DNA from: Cydia pomonella | Taxonomy: Eukaryota; Arthropoda; Insecta; Lepidoptera; Tortricidae | DNA: 64,000 nucleotides | Direction of reading: 5' to 3' | Assembly: GCF_033807575.1 (NCBI RefSeq) | Contig: NC_084711.1 | Location: forward strand, 1,860,001 to 1,924,000 | Shown: piece by piece, positions 1-11,300 of the stretch | Layout of the letters: every line of letters starts with the position of its first letter | Position numbering within the stretch: position 1 is the first letter of the stretch | Translations under genes and position numbers: made by a program | The notes under the pieces: model-generated | The model's input: the letters and a program-made list of their open reading frames with translations, nothing else | Told to the model about the DNA's origin: nothing | Databases searched by the model: none

Positions 1-1640
1 AAATAAATGACACAGCATAACAGTAAAACTAAGGCACTGTGAAACTACAAAATAAAAGGAGACAAATACTAATTAAACATTGGATTTGGGCGACGACGTA
101 ACAGACGCTGATTTCGCGTAGGATTATGAAAAATCTTCATAATTATGATCAAATGAACCAGTAAAAATTTGTATTTCGTCCCGATTGAAACAGTCAAATG
201 ATTAATAAAATCTTCAGCCGGCTGTATCGCGATGGAAAGATAGTCAGCTGATGCCCTAAAGCCCATAAAGGAGATACCAGAATCCTCTATCAGGGTCCTA
301 TTTTATCTACCAAAGTACTTAAAGGCGGTGTATGATTAACCCTCAAGAACGTCAGCTGCCGCTTCCATGGTGGGTTGATGCCTCCATCTGAATTCTACGT
401 TATGTGCTTTAGAGCATCAGCTGACGGTATTTCCCCCACAATAAATGCAACTCATGACTTTGTTTATTTACAATAATACTCGTACGCTATCATATGACCA
501 AGTTTAAATTGAAACGAGACGACAGCAAAAATATTTTTTACATGCTGACACGGTTCATTCACTGCCATACTACCGGCTGACGGTTTTGATTCCTAATAGT
601 ATATAAACTATCATCTGACAAAATTTAAATCAAGGCGCGACGACTATTTTTTATCTGCTTGGGTGGCTGCTGTTCCTCAACCCACCAACAGAGCGGCAGC
701 TGGCGTTCACAAGTTATAGCCCGGGACGCGATGACCGACAAAATTAGCACCTGGCCCGATTCTCTGTCTTTTTATACATACACCTTTTTATACAAAGCAC
801 TGTTTGAAAGTAAATGTAGATTCATTCTTGTGCGACTTGCAACTTGACAAGGTAACATGCTAGTTCTGGATTATGGAAGCTACGACAGTAACCACAATGA
901 GTAACCGCAAGTGTACGTAATATTTCCACATGACAGACGTAACTAGCACGCTCTCAACCACTGCAAAAACTCCGCAAAATCTAAATCCCACATGAAAATG
1001 TAGATCCCTGACATTTTGAAGGAAACCACTGAGTTACGTTAAAACTTTGCATATTTTTCGCATCGCTCGAGATTTAGACGTGAAATAGGTGCAAGAGTCT
1101 CGGAATTAAGGCTGTTACTCTGACGCTCGCTCTGCTGTTGAACCAGTATAAATATGACTTAATCGCGTTTAATTAAGCTTTAAAATGATCCGCGAAGCTT
1201 CGAAGACGATAATGTCGCCGTGGTCTCAAAGAAAGATTGGTTAGAGTTGACATCGATATCTATTAGCAGCGAGAAATTTTGAAACGAACACTAGATTGTA
1301 TTTATTCATTTTAACGTTTTGCACACGAGATAGTTGGTAGGAAGGAGATAATTTTAAATAAAATAATTATGTTTTTTTTTTCGAGTATAAATATATGATC
1401 GGATCAAGTTTAGTTGTTATGTACTAGGTCAAACTGAACTGGCGCAGTCAGTGTGGGATGGGAATGATAAACTTAGCCATAAAATGTTGCTGTAGTAGTA
1501 AATTAAGGTGCTATAGTGCTTAAGAGTATAAGGAAGGTCTTTAATCAAGGGATTTATAACCATCATTGTAAAAATAAAAATAATATGTTCTTGAAAACAT
1601 ATTAAGTTATGTATAATCACAGGTAAATTTTTATAATGGT
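1..1640. other. low-copy AT-rich stretch, no gene seen
   Basis: No reading frame here looks coding. A block at about 489-525 recurs imperfectly 121 bases later (about 610-648): both contain an ATCAT-TGAC core followed by a TTTAAA run and a CGA-CGAC motif. A tRNA-Ser-type primer-site look-alike starts near 1439 (see findings). The rest shows no recognisable structure. Confidence 0.5.
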
Positions 1641-3707
1641 TTCGGTTGCTTTAAATAATTTTGTAAAGTGATGGTATGACAAGATTGCTTTTAACTAATC
1701 GTCAGGTATAATTAAAATAGGTATTTTTTAAATACAAAAAAATTTTGGCATGATCAACGTAAGCAACGTAGGGCTGTTGTCACCAAGGTTTATGACATCT
1801 AAAAAAGACAATTGCGCATTGTGTTATCAGGTGATCACGTATAGTAAAGTTAAATCAAGACAAAAATATATAAAAACAAATCACAAAAAAAAATAATTTA
1901 TAAGAATATAAAGTAAGAATAAAATCAAGTAATATGGATCAAAAACGTTCAGGAGCACCGGTGTCTTTTCAGCAGATATTAGAAACGTTATACATTTTTC
2001 TAACACTTATACCATACAAATTTTAAGAAATATATTAGAAAGATAAAATACGAAAATGATACTTAAAATGCGTTTATTTTATGATATTTACAGGAAAGAG
2101 GTATAACCTTAACTCACACTAATAAAGTGTTTGGCCTTGTACAAAGGCAAACTTATCCCTAAAAGGGATCTCGTCCACAACGAACGAATTATATTATTTA
2201 TTTCTTCCGTATATAACTATTTTCCTTATTCAAATGAAAAGTACAAACGTAGTTATTGCAATAGACAATATCGTATGTAATTTTCAAATAGGTTTATCGC
2301 ACATATTCAATAATACAAAGACAATAAGGTGCTACATGCGCAAGAATAATGTTTTTTGTTAAGCAGGTAACAATACTGTTTAGCATTTTATACAGCAGCT
2401 TGCTTATTTCACAAACAATTGTCTCGCAAGTCATATAAAGGCAACAATACTCGAAATAATAAGCTCAGAAACACGGAGTACCCCCCACGGACTCCTTATC
2501 ATGAAACATTTACTCGTGGTCACATAAGTGCTACTACTATCACGTCATATAGATGTCATCAACAAAACATAACTGCTACTATATCACAAACTTTACTTAT
2601 TTCCGTTATACACCATTTTATACGATTACCAGTCCATTTTTTGCCTGAAAATTACTTGTAGATGATGTGTATTGTACAAAAGGAGGCTGAAGTTACAAAT
2701 TCTCACCTTGTTTTGACATTTGCTCGTAGCTCTCTCTCGTACTTTTATATACTTAAAATATTTGTGCTATCTACACGCACTGCAACAGCATAATATATGA
2801 CTGTACATATAGTTGCGTATAATATATTAATAACTAATCAATGACAAGAGTTTTGAAGTTCAAATGAAGCTTATTGATACAACTGATATAAACATTTACT
2901 CATATTACTAAATTTGGGTTATTCGATTTGTAAGTGTGGTTTTTAGTAGCATATTTTTATAATAGCATATTTTAATTCTTGTTTTATTTTAATTTGTTAC
3001 AATTAATTTTATTTCGAGACCTAACTTTACTCTTAAGTTTCTAATATTATAGTATAAATTGGTTAGTTTATGCTTTAATTGAATAATAAAATAAAACATA
3101 TAAATAATAAAATTTTACTATATTTTTTATGCCTAATTATGGAATAAAATACTAAATTTGAATGGAAGTGATAAAGAAGGTAGACCACGCGTCGTCTTAT
3201 TAAGATCTTAGCAAGTACAGAATGCACAAGAGCTTCAAAGAATGGTAAGGCATCCCTACTTGCCCCTTTCACCATTATTTTACATTTGGCGCTTAAGTGC
3301 ATGAAACTCGTGTGTGGAGTGTAAGTGATCTGTGATCACATTTACTACAATAAGGCCATTATTTCAGAATCAGATAAAAAAGGTCGGATAATTACGGGTC
3401 ACATTTGAATAAAATTATAATTCCCGTACTGACTTTATTTATTTCGGAGGAGATACGATCTTGGGCGGCTTGCTACTAAATGCCGGCACGTTCATTGTTA
3501 CGGGTTTTTATGTAGAGGATATAATTATACAATTATGCGGTTTTTATTGTTTTGCAAAATGTTTTACTCGGTCGTAGAGCACACTGTTGGACTTGTAAGA
3601 GAGAGAGAGTAGGTTGTGGTGTTCGCTTATCTTCAGAGGTAATTTACGCTTATTTGCTGCCATTATAAAATGAAAAATTAATAAGGTAACACTACTTCAA
3701 CAATTTT
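1641..3707. other. AT-rich stretch with one LINE 3'-end trace, no gene seen
   Basis: No supported gene. At about 2135-2185 the minus strand carries the signature GGGATAAGTTTGCCTTTGTA, which also occurs at 32.5, 38.6 and 45.8 kb next to AATAAAG signals, so this is a decayed LINE 3' end. The remainder is AT-rich and featureless. A 75-codon frame on the minus strand at 3075-3302 resembles nothing I recognise. Confidence 0.4.
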
Positions 3708-4065
3708 TTTTATACTATTTCGGTGGCAAACAAGCATACGGCCCGCCTGATGGTAAGCAGTCTCCGTAGCCTATGTACGCCTGCAACTCCAGAGGAGTTA
3801 CATGCGCGTTGCCGACCCTAAGCCCCCCCCCCCCCCCCTCGTTGAGCTCTGGCAACCTTACTCACCGACAGGAACACAACACTATGAGTAGGGTCTAGTG
3901 TTATTTGGCTGCGGTTTTCTGTAAGGTGGAGGTACTTCCCCAGTTGGGCTCTGCTCTAGATCTGGAATGACATCCACTGGCTGTGCCCTACCACACAAAG
4001 CGAGATGAAATTCGCAATGCCCATACCTCTCTTTTGGACGTAGTTTAAGGACGTACCCGGGTCCA
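3708..4065 (-). mobile_element. LINE-3'-end-like dispersed repeat, minus orientation
   Basis: The same sequence recurs at 25755-26112 (plus), 19752-20115 (plus, interrupted) and 55003-55190 (minus). Shared landmarks on the element strand are GGAGTTGCAGGCGTACATA, CTACGGAGACTGCTTACCAT, CAGGCGGGCCGTATGCTTG and TTTGCCACCGACGTAGTA, followed by an A-rich end. An A-rich 3' end with variable 5' ends fits a retroposed element; the exact LINE family is not determined. This copy has a 16-C run at 3823-3838 at a spot that is G/C-homopolymeric in the other copies. Confidence 0.6.
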
Positions 4066-5165
4066 AAAAGAAAAAAAGAAAAGGTAAGGTAGGGTAGGTT
4101 AAATGATCGAATAAAAAAAAGAGATGAAATTCGATTTAAATATTAATTGAACTAGCAACAGGTGCTCAATTAAGTTTTTAATAGCTAGACGAGTCTAGCC
4201 AGTTGGAAGGTTGGGTGGTTTAAATTCGGGCAAGAGCATTTATAAATATATTTCAAATGGCTACGCAGTAAAAATATATCTACTATTTACGCCTGAATCT
4301 ACAAACTCAAATACTCATGTATCTCAGAATCGTACCCGTCGCCTCAATCCCGCCCAACTGTCCTTATTCGTCGTCCCCCCCCCCCCCCCCCCCCCCTTCA
4401 CCCACATCCCTTTGTAAGGCATTCCCAACAGAGCATAATAGTCTAGAGCCTCTTGAGATATTACAATTATGTTGGTAACAATTCCTCGGATATCACTTGA
4501 GTATAACTATATTAATATTGTTAATAAGGTATTTGTTTTAATAATGTAGTGTTTGAGTTAATTATTGTCCCTCAATTATTAACGTAGTGATACAAGTAAT
4601 ATGTATATTGTGGAGAATATAAATGATCTTAAAAAGCATGGACCGTTCTTTCCGATTTTCATTTATTAATCAAGAAAATGCAGACTTTTAAAGGGTACCT
4701 ATTTAAGGACCATATAAAAATTGATTCATTTCATTTATATGAATTTATATCAAAAATCTGTTTTTTAAAAGAAATGCGATATATGACTTATTGAGTCCTA
4801 AAATTATAAAACTACTTCGAAATTACACAAAATGACACATTATAATATTAATATATTAAAAAATATCTACGTCAAACGTTATTTGAGGAAAACGCATTTA
4901 ACCGATTTGCAAGACCGAAACGATCTCATATCATAAAAGCTCCGAGAACAACGTGCGGAGCTCTAATTATTTCCATATTTTTAACGATCATAATATCAAT
5001 TCTTGTAGTTTTTTTTACATTAATGTAATTTGTACTGTAGTCATATGTTATGTTATGAAATAGATAAATCTAAATGTTAACTAATGATTACAAGTATTCG
5101 GAGCAAAGGTAAAAAATCTATCTTAGCTTAAAAAGGTTTACCGTTTCAGCAATAAAAAACATAAA
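4066..5165. other. AT-rich stretch with poly-C tract, no gene seen
   Basis: No supported gene. An uninterrupted run of 22 C lies at 4375-4396, inside a short spurious reading frame. Otherwise nothing recognisable. Confidence 0.5.
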
Positions 5166-5427
5166 TAAATAAATATTATAGGACATTATTACACAAATTG
5201 ACTAAGTCCCACAGTAAGCTCAATAAGGCTTGTGTTGAGGGTACTTAGACAATGATATATATAATATATAAATATTTATAAATACTTAAATACATAGAAA
5301 ACACACATGACTCAGGAACAAATATTCATGCTCATCACACGAATAAATGCCCTTACCAGGATTTGAACCCGGGACCATCAGCTTCGTAGGCAGGGTCACT
5401 ACCCACTAGGCCAAACCGGTCGTCAAA
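5166..5427 (-). mobile_element. tRNA-derived SINE (family S1), minus orientation
   Basis: On the minus strand this begins with a tRNA-like head: a D-arm-like GGCCTAGTGGGTAGTG and a pol III B-box GGTTCAAATCC. A body follows with TTTGTTCCTGAGTCATG, then GACTTAGTCAATTTGTGTAA, and the end is CCTATAATATTTATT repeats. The same body recurs at 5993, 6929, 18314, 19383, 42855 and 52876. I recognise this as a common lepidopteran SINE; its name is not certain. This copy is nearly complete. Confidence 0.85.
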
Positions 5428-5992
5428 ACATGATGTTATATTTCTCACTTTTATTAAAAATACAATGACAGATAATACAAATTTGCCATTCTTGTCATAG
5501 TACTCTACTCACTTGATTGATCGCCCAAACGCCAGATAGGCTTGCAATAAAAATGTGCTTACTAATCTAAAGACCTATCTTATATGAAACTGAGGGTACA
5601 ATATGACTTTGTCGAAATAAGGGTATGGAATAAAAATATTCCCTAGGATTTGCTGAACGAGCAATGTTCTGGATTCTTTGGTTTATTGACGTACTAAAAG
5701 ATACTATCTGGGTATATGCTGATAAGCATATTGTCTGTTACAATATTTCACTTGGAAATCAGAAAACAGAAATTGTTTATTTGCATAGAGACTGTACAGG
5801 GATGTACTGTACTTGTATGCAAGCGTGCAAATATCTCCCTAGTCAATACAATTATAAAATTATAAAAAAAAAATTAAAATAAGTATACAATGTTAAATTG
5901 AAATACTAAATTAAAATGTTAACATAATAAGCATATCACAAATAAATAATCAGGAAATTCCGTTTTGGAATATCGAACAGATATGTAAAAAT
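5428..5992. other. no gene or repeat seen
   Basis: AT-rich sequence between two SINE copies. The 72-codon frame at 5664-5882 ends in a lysine-rich run from an A tract and shows no family resemblance. Confidence 0.5.
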
Positions 5993-6235
5993 TTTTGACG
6001 ACCGATCTGGCCTAGTCAGTAGTGACCCTGACTATGAAGCCTATGGTCCTGGGTTCGAATCCCGGTAAGGTAAGGTAAAGGTATATTTGTTCCTGAGTCA
6101 TGGGTATTTTCTATATATTTAAGTATGTACATATTATTAATATATCGTTTTCTGAGCAACCACAGCACAAGCCTTCGTGGGTTTACTATGGGATTCAGTC
6201 AAGTGTAAGAATGTCCTATAATATTTATTATTATT
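5993..6235 (+). mobile_element. tRNA-derived SINE (family S1), plus orientation
   Basis: Begins GACGACCGATCTGGCCTAGT and carries a B-box GGTTCGAATCC near 6052, the TTTGTTCCTGAGTCATGG body motif and the terminal AATGTCCTATAATATTTATT. It is diverged from the copy at 5166-5427 and has a short GGTAA-type slippage just after the head. It lies head-to-head with that copy, about 565 bases away. Confidence 0.85.
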
Positions 6236-6928
6236 CTCCAAACTTCGAAATATCACAGGCCAATGTCAGGTGGTGCGAAAAAAAAAACGAAAGAATCCGA
6301 ACGTCGTTTTTTTCTGTCCACAAATTTGACAACCATTGAGAGCTAAACGCCAAAGTCCAAAACTCATTTGTGATAAAAAATATATATTGTGCTGTTTTAA
6401 AACTCGGGAGACTGGTCACTTATATGTCAAACAACTTTCGACTTAATAAACATGTGTGGGTCGGGTCATTTTAGGTAATATACAATATTTGATATCTCAA
6501 ATTCATTGCAATAAACGTATTTAGATACAACAAACAAATAAAGGCCACTCGAAAGTTTGCGCTGAACAGCGAAATTACTCTCGTATCCACTCGGGCGCAC
6601 TCGGCCGCGTTCGGCCGCCGTCGGCTTTAATCTCACCCAAATTGCTTCGGTTCGGCGAAACGTCTAATATCCCTATAAAAGACGGAACTCACGTTTTGCG
6701 TAGTACAACTAAGGCTTTTTTGGAATCAAGATAGCTCACTACAAAATAGGACTTGAGAAAAGGCCTTAGTCTAAATTGTGAGATTTAAAGCAGCTATTAT
6801 TTTATTTGGAAGTCGAATGCCGTTGGGATTTTATTGCCGGCTTCAAAGCTGAGAGGTTTTTTATCGTTATATTATTATATGTTTTGGTCGTATTTAAAAT
6901 GATAGATTTAATTAGCGGTCTCCAAAAG
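6236..6928. other. no gene seen
   Basis: AT-rich, apart from a short GC-richer patch at about 6590-6650 with repeated TCGGCCG-like words. Two overlapping opposite-strand frames (6100-6339 and 6231-6419) are mutual shadows without family features. Confidence 0.4.
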
Positions 6929-7050
6929 CCTAGATTAGTTACCCTGTCTACGAAGTAGGATGCCCCGGTGTGTTTATCGCGAATATTTGCTCCTGAGTTA
7001 TGGATATTATCTATGCATCTATTTATCTACGTAAGTATGTATACTCGTAT
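6929..7050 (+). mobile_element. degenerate SINE fragment (family S1)
   Basis: Head-like ACCCTGTCTACGAAGTAGGA is followed by TTTGCTCCTGAGTTATGGAT and a TATCTACGTAAGTATGTA stretch. These align in order to the intact S1 copies but with many substitutions. The 3' part is missing. Confidence 0.6.
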
Positions 7051-7164
7051 CGGCGGCTATTTCCCATAACGCGTATAAGATTTGCTTATTTTGCAGCTAG
7101 GTATGTATGACCCCAAATTTGTATTTATTTATTTAATTTAATCTAATAGGCTTGAATAATACTC

Positions 7165-7345
7165 GTAATTCAGGTTTTTAATAGCGACCAAGTAATTAAA
7201 AATGGAAGGCGCAATGTAAAATCTCCATTAAAGTGACCTAAACAGCTTTTCTGTTTCAAATATCACAACAAATACAATAGTTGTATCGCATTGTCACAGA
7301 CAAAAAGTTTTTAGCAAAAAATTAATTTTTGGTACAAGCTTTTAT
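7165..7345 (+). repeat. dispersed repeat, inverted partner of 16160-16345
   Basis: About 180 bases here reappear as the reverse complement at 16160-16345, with only scattered differences. Shared blocks include GGAAGGCGCAATGTAAAATC, TCCATTAAAGTGACCTAAA and ATTTTTGGTACAAGCTT. The family is unrecognised. No coding frame crosses it. Confidence 0.75.
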
Positions 7346-8131
7346 CGCTGACTGCATTTTTTTTCCACAGGCTACTTATACTCATCGAGACAATTCTAAA
7401 AACCCCAAATACAATTAGGTTGCGTTGTTTTAAAACACAATTCCTATGGCACCTCCTGTCTCCATTATCAAATCAGCTTAATCGTACCATAATATTGAAT
7501 TATCACCCGACTTACATATATATGCAAATATTCAGTTTCATCGGAAACCGGGAAGTGGGTCAAATTTAACTTGCAAGATTTGTCCCATACATACTAATAG
7601 GGCAAGTTAAATAAAAGCTTGTAAAATGGAAGTGCACATTAGTGCCCAGTACCTATACCTATTAAGGTATAGGTACTGGGTGGGGCCTGTAACGGCAACA
7701 ATGACTTCATTCGTCAGATTAGTGGCAAGTAGCTTATTCATGACTTTACCTGGATATTGTGAAACAAGCCCTTTCCGATATAAACGTGCTAAATAGCATA
7801 GAGCTAGTATAAACAAAAGGACACGCTCCAAAACATACCCTATTATGAACTGATACAATACAAGCTAACATATAATCCGGCTAACTTCAAAAGACATTCA
7901 GTAACACGTGAGTGTGCATTTCCGTTGCCCTCTCTATTTTCGCCGGGTAGCAAAGGTCCGAATGGACGTGATCGCAATGGGTAAAGGAAGTAAGGATATG
8001 AAGTGACAATACAGTCTATTAGCGATTGAGCTGAAGTATGGCGTTTGTGGGGTGAATATAGTGTTGTAATTGTTTCCTGGTTCTTCTGTGAGGAATGACG
8101 GGCTAGAGGGCATTATAATAATATATTGAAT
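7346..8131. other. low-copy flank with a perfect 16-bp palindrome, no gene seen
   Basis: Upstream flank of the BEL element. A perfect inverted repeat lies at 7645-7660 and 7665-7680 (arm CCCAGTACCTATACCT) around a 4-base ATTA loop. The 83-codon frame at 7607-7858 only crosses this palindrome and has no family signature. Confidence 0.5.
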
Positions 8132-8136
8132 GAGGT
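8132..8136. repeat. target-site duplication, left copy (GAGGT)
   Basis: GAGGT directly precedes the left LTR and is repeated at 14721-14725 directly after the right LTR. A 5-bp duplication is usual for BEL/Pao integration. Confidence 0.9.
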
Positions 8137-8364
8137 TGTCGGAGCTGTTATTAATGAACAGCTCAGCTGAGGGGTTGACTCTTCAAGAAAACTCCTGCTT
8201 CACGTTTACTTATTTTAATTTGGTATTTTACATGATTTAGGTATGTATGAGGCGGTAGTTGAGAGCCGTGTGTGGTTTGCGCGGTGAGTGGTCGCCGCGC
8301 TCGTGACGTCATACTCCTCAGTCCTCACCCCTCCGGAACTGGTTTGACCGCTGATGCGTTAACA
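8137..8364 (-). repeat. 3' LTR of the BEL/Pao element
   Basis: 228 bp, TGT...ACA ends, identical to 14493-14720. It holds a perfect CRE-type palindrome TGACGTCA (8304-8311) and an 8-bp-stem hairpin GAGCTGTT/AACAGCTC (8142-8164). The gag-pol stop codon (8325-8327) lies about 40 bases inside this LTR. Confidence 0.95.
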
Positions 8365-11300
8365 CCCTGCCCCCCTTGAAAGCTGCTGTTTTCAAGATCG
8401 TTCATGCAGGGGAGGGGGCACACTCGGTTGAGCGCTCTTCTGACCACGCCCTTCTGCGTGGTGAAATCTGCTACCCTGCAGACTCCGTCAGCTCCTGGAT
8501 AGAGGTGTAGAGCTCTCCCAAGCCTCCATTTGAGTGGCGGGGTGTTCTCCTCCTTGAACACCACTAGGTCTCCAACCTTGAGTTCCTTCTGCCTCTGGCG
8601 CCACTTGGTACGTTGCTGCAACTCGGCCAAGTATTCGTTACGCCATCGTTGCCAGAAATGCTGGCGCAGCTGCTCGATCCTCTGGTACCTATCAGGGTTT
8701 TTAAGACAAACGGGGGGTGACGGCAGTGAAGTCATGGGCCGCCCCACCAGAAAGTGCCCTGGAGTCAGAGGGGAAAGATCAGTAGGGTCTGACGAGAAAG
8801 GAGTAAGAGGTCTGCTGTTTAGGATAGACTCAATTTGAGAAAATAACGTGCTCAGCTCCTCAAACGTCAGACTAGCATTACCCATAATTCGCTTCAAGTG
8901 GAATTTGGCCGATTTAACGGCTGCTTCCCAAATTCCACCGAAAGTAGGAGAGTAGGGGGGAGAAAAAATGAATTTTATGTGTTCCTCATTGCCAAACTCA
9001 TAAATTGAATTTTGAGCGGATCTTAGCATTCTGGCTAATTCGTTATTTGCCCCTACAAAGTTAGTGCCATTGTCGCAATAAATTGTATGCGGTCTACATC
9101 TTCGAGCCACAAAACGACGTAAGCTTAGGATGAAGGCATTAGTGCTAAGATCGCTGACTGCTTCCAGGTGAACGGCCTTAGTTGCAAAGCAGACAAAAAT
9201 ATTTAAGTAGCATTTTGTTATGCGGTTACCCTTTCCCTTTTTACTGGAAATCATGAAGGGCCCCGCAAAATCAAGGCCGCACACCTGGAAGGGGTAAAAC
9301 GAGGTAACCCTATCCACAGGTAGATTGCCCATCAGTGGCTTCATAGCTTCACCTCGAAGTCGTACGCATGTTACGCATTTATGAACGACACTACGCGCTA
9401 GAGACCGACCGCCAACTGGCCAGAATTCGTCGCGTATGGAGCTAAGGAGCAACTGAGGGCCAGCATGTAGTAGACGTAGGTGTTCGCTTTCCATCAAGAG
9501 CCGTGCAAAGTGATGCTTACCGTCCAATAGGACCGGGTGCTTTTTCTCGTAATTGCAATCGGCATTTTGTAAGCGACCACCTACTCTAATTACGCTGTCG
9601 CCATCAACAAAGACGGCTAACTGTAACAAATATGATTTAGTTTTAAGCTTCTTTCCTTGTAAAAGTATAGATAATTCTGTAGCATAAGTTTGTTTTTGTG
9701 ATAGTTTTACTAAGTAGGTTAATGCATTATTTATTTCTTCTAATTTTAAGGTTCCTATTGTTTTAGTTTTAGGGTTTTTACAGTTGTGAATAAAGCGAAA
9801 GATATATGCTACTATTCTTTTTAATTTATTCGCCTTGGAATAATTTTCAAACACTATCAAGGGCGATTGCTCAATATTAATCATGGCAAATATTGAGCTG
9901 TCGCTCTGCTTTTTCCTTTCAGGTAAATTGGTATCTATAGAACCTATATTCTGTGGCCAGCTACTCTCATCATGCAGTAAATAGGATGGGCCATGCCACC
10001 ATAAACTCAGTTCCGGCAACTGACCAGGTTCGACTCCTCGGGAGGCCAAATCTGCAGGATTTAAGGCAGTTGGCACATGCCGCCAGGAATCTCTCGTAGT
10101 TAATTCATGTATATCATTAACACGATTCGATACAAAAGCCTTAAACAGTTTTGGTTTGTTTCGTATCCAGCCCAACGCCACGGAACTGTCAGTCCAAAAA
10201 ACCTTGCGATCCACAGTACAGCGCAATGCACTAGTGACCTTGGCAGCTAGCCGCGCACCTAATAGCGCTCCCGATAATTCAAGTTTCGGAATAGTCAATA
10301 TTGATCTAATTGAGGCTACGCGCGTTTTGGCACATAAAAGATTAACAGCCACATTGCCAGCGCCATCTGTCGACCGCAAGTAGACACACGCTGCATAAGC
10401 TGTTTGAGAAGCATCCACAAAACAATGCATCTGAATTGAAGTGGGACTGGAACACAAAACGTGTCGAGGTACCTTTAGGTTTGCCAGAACATGCACGATG
10501 GACAAACATTTAAGCCAAAATTTTTTTACGTCTATTGGTACTTCATCTTCCCAAGATAATTTAAGAATCCATAGCTTTTGAAGCAATATTTTTAGTTTTA
10601 TTGTGCATGCACTGAGCAAGCCCAGTGGGTCAAATATTTTGCATGTATTGGACAAAATTACCCGCTTTGTTATGGCACAGCTATTTTTGTCCAATTTCAC
10701 TGAAAATTGTAAGGTATCATGATCAGGAAACCAAATTAAGCCCAATACGCTGGCCTGTTTATTTAAGTCTAATGACTGAGTTGAAGTACAGTCATCTTCG
10801 AAAATTTGTGGACAATTTGTTCTAAATTTGTGAATAGGGAAGCAAGCTGAGGCAAGCTTTTCTTTAACTAACTCGTAAATGTGCCTCAGGTTGCTTTCAC
10901 TTTCAGCGCCACTAAGGAAATCATCGTAATAAAAATCATGTTTTATTATTTCGGACACTATTTTGTCGGGACATTCATTTGCCAACTGTACAAGACACCT
11001 AGCGCTTAAGAAAGGCGCTGAGCTGGTCCCATACGTCACCGTATTTAGCCTAAGTACATCAAGCGGTTTGGTTTTATCGTCCCTCCAAAGGATTAATTGC
11101 AGATGGCGCTGCGATTCGTCCAAGAAAATCTGCCGGTACATTTTTTGTATGTCCCCGGACAAAACATATTTATGTTGTCGAAACCTGATAAGGATGTCAA
11201 ATAATTCATCCTGTATAACGGGTCCTATATATTGAATGTCATTAAGTGACTTTTGTGAGCTAGATTTAGCACTACAGTCAAAAACTACCCTCAATTTTGT

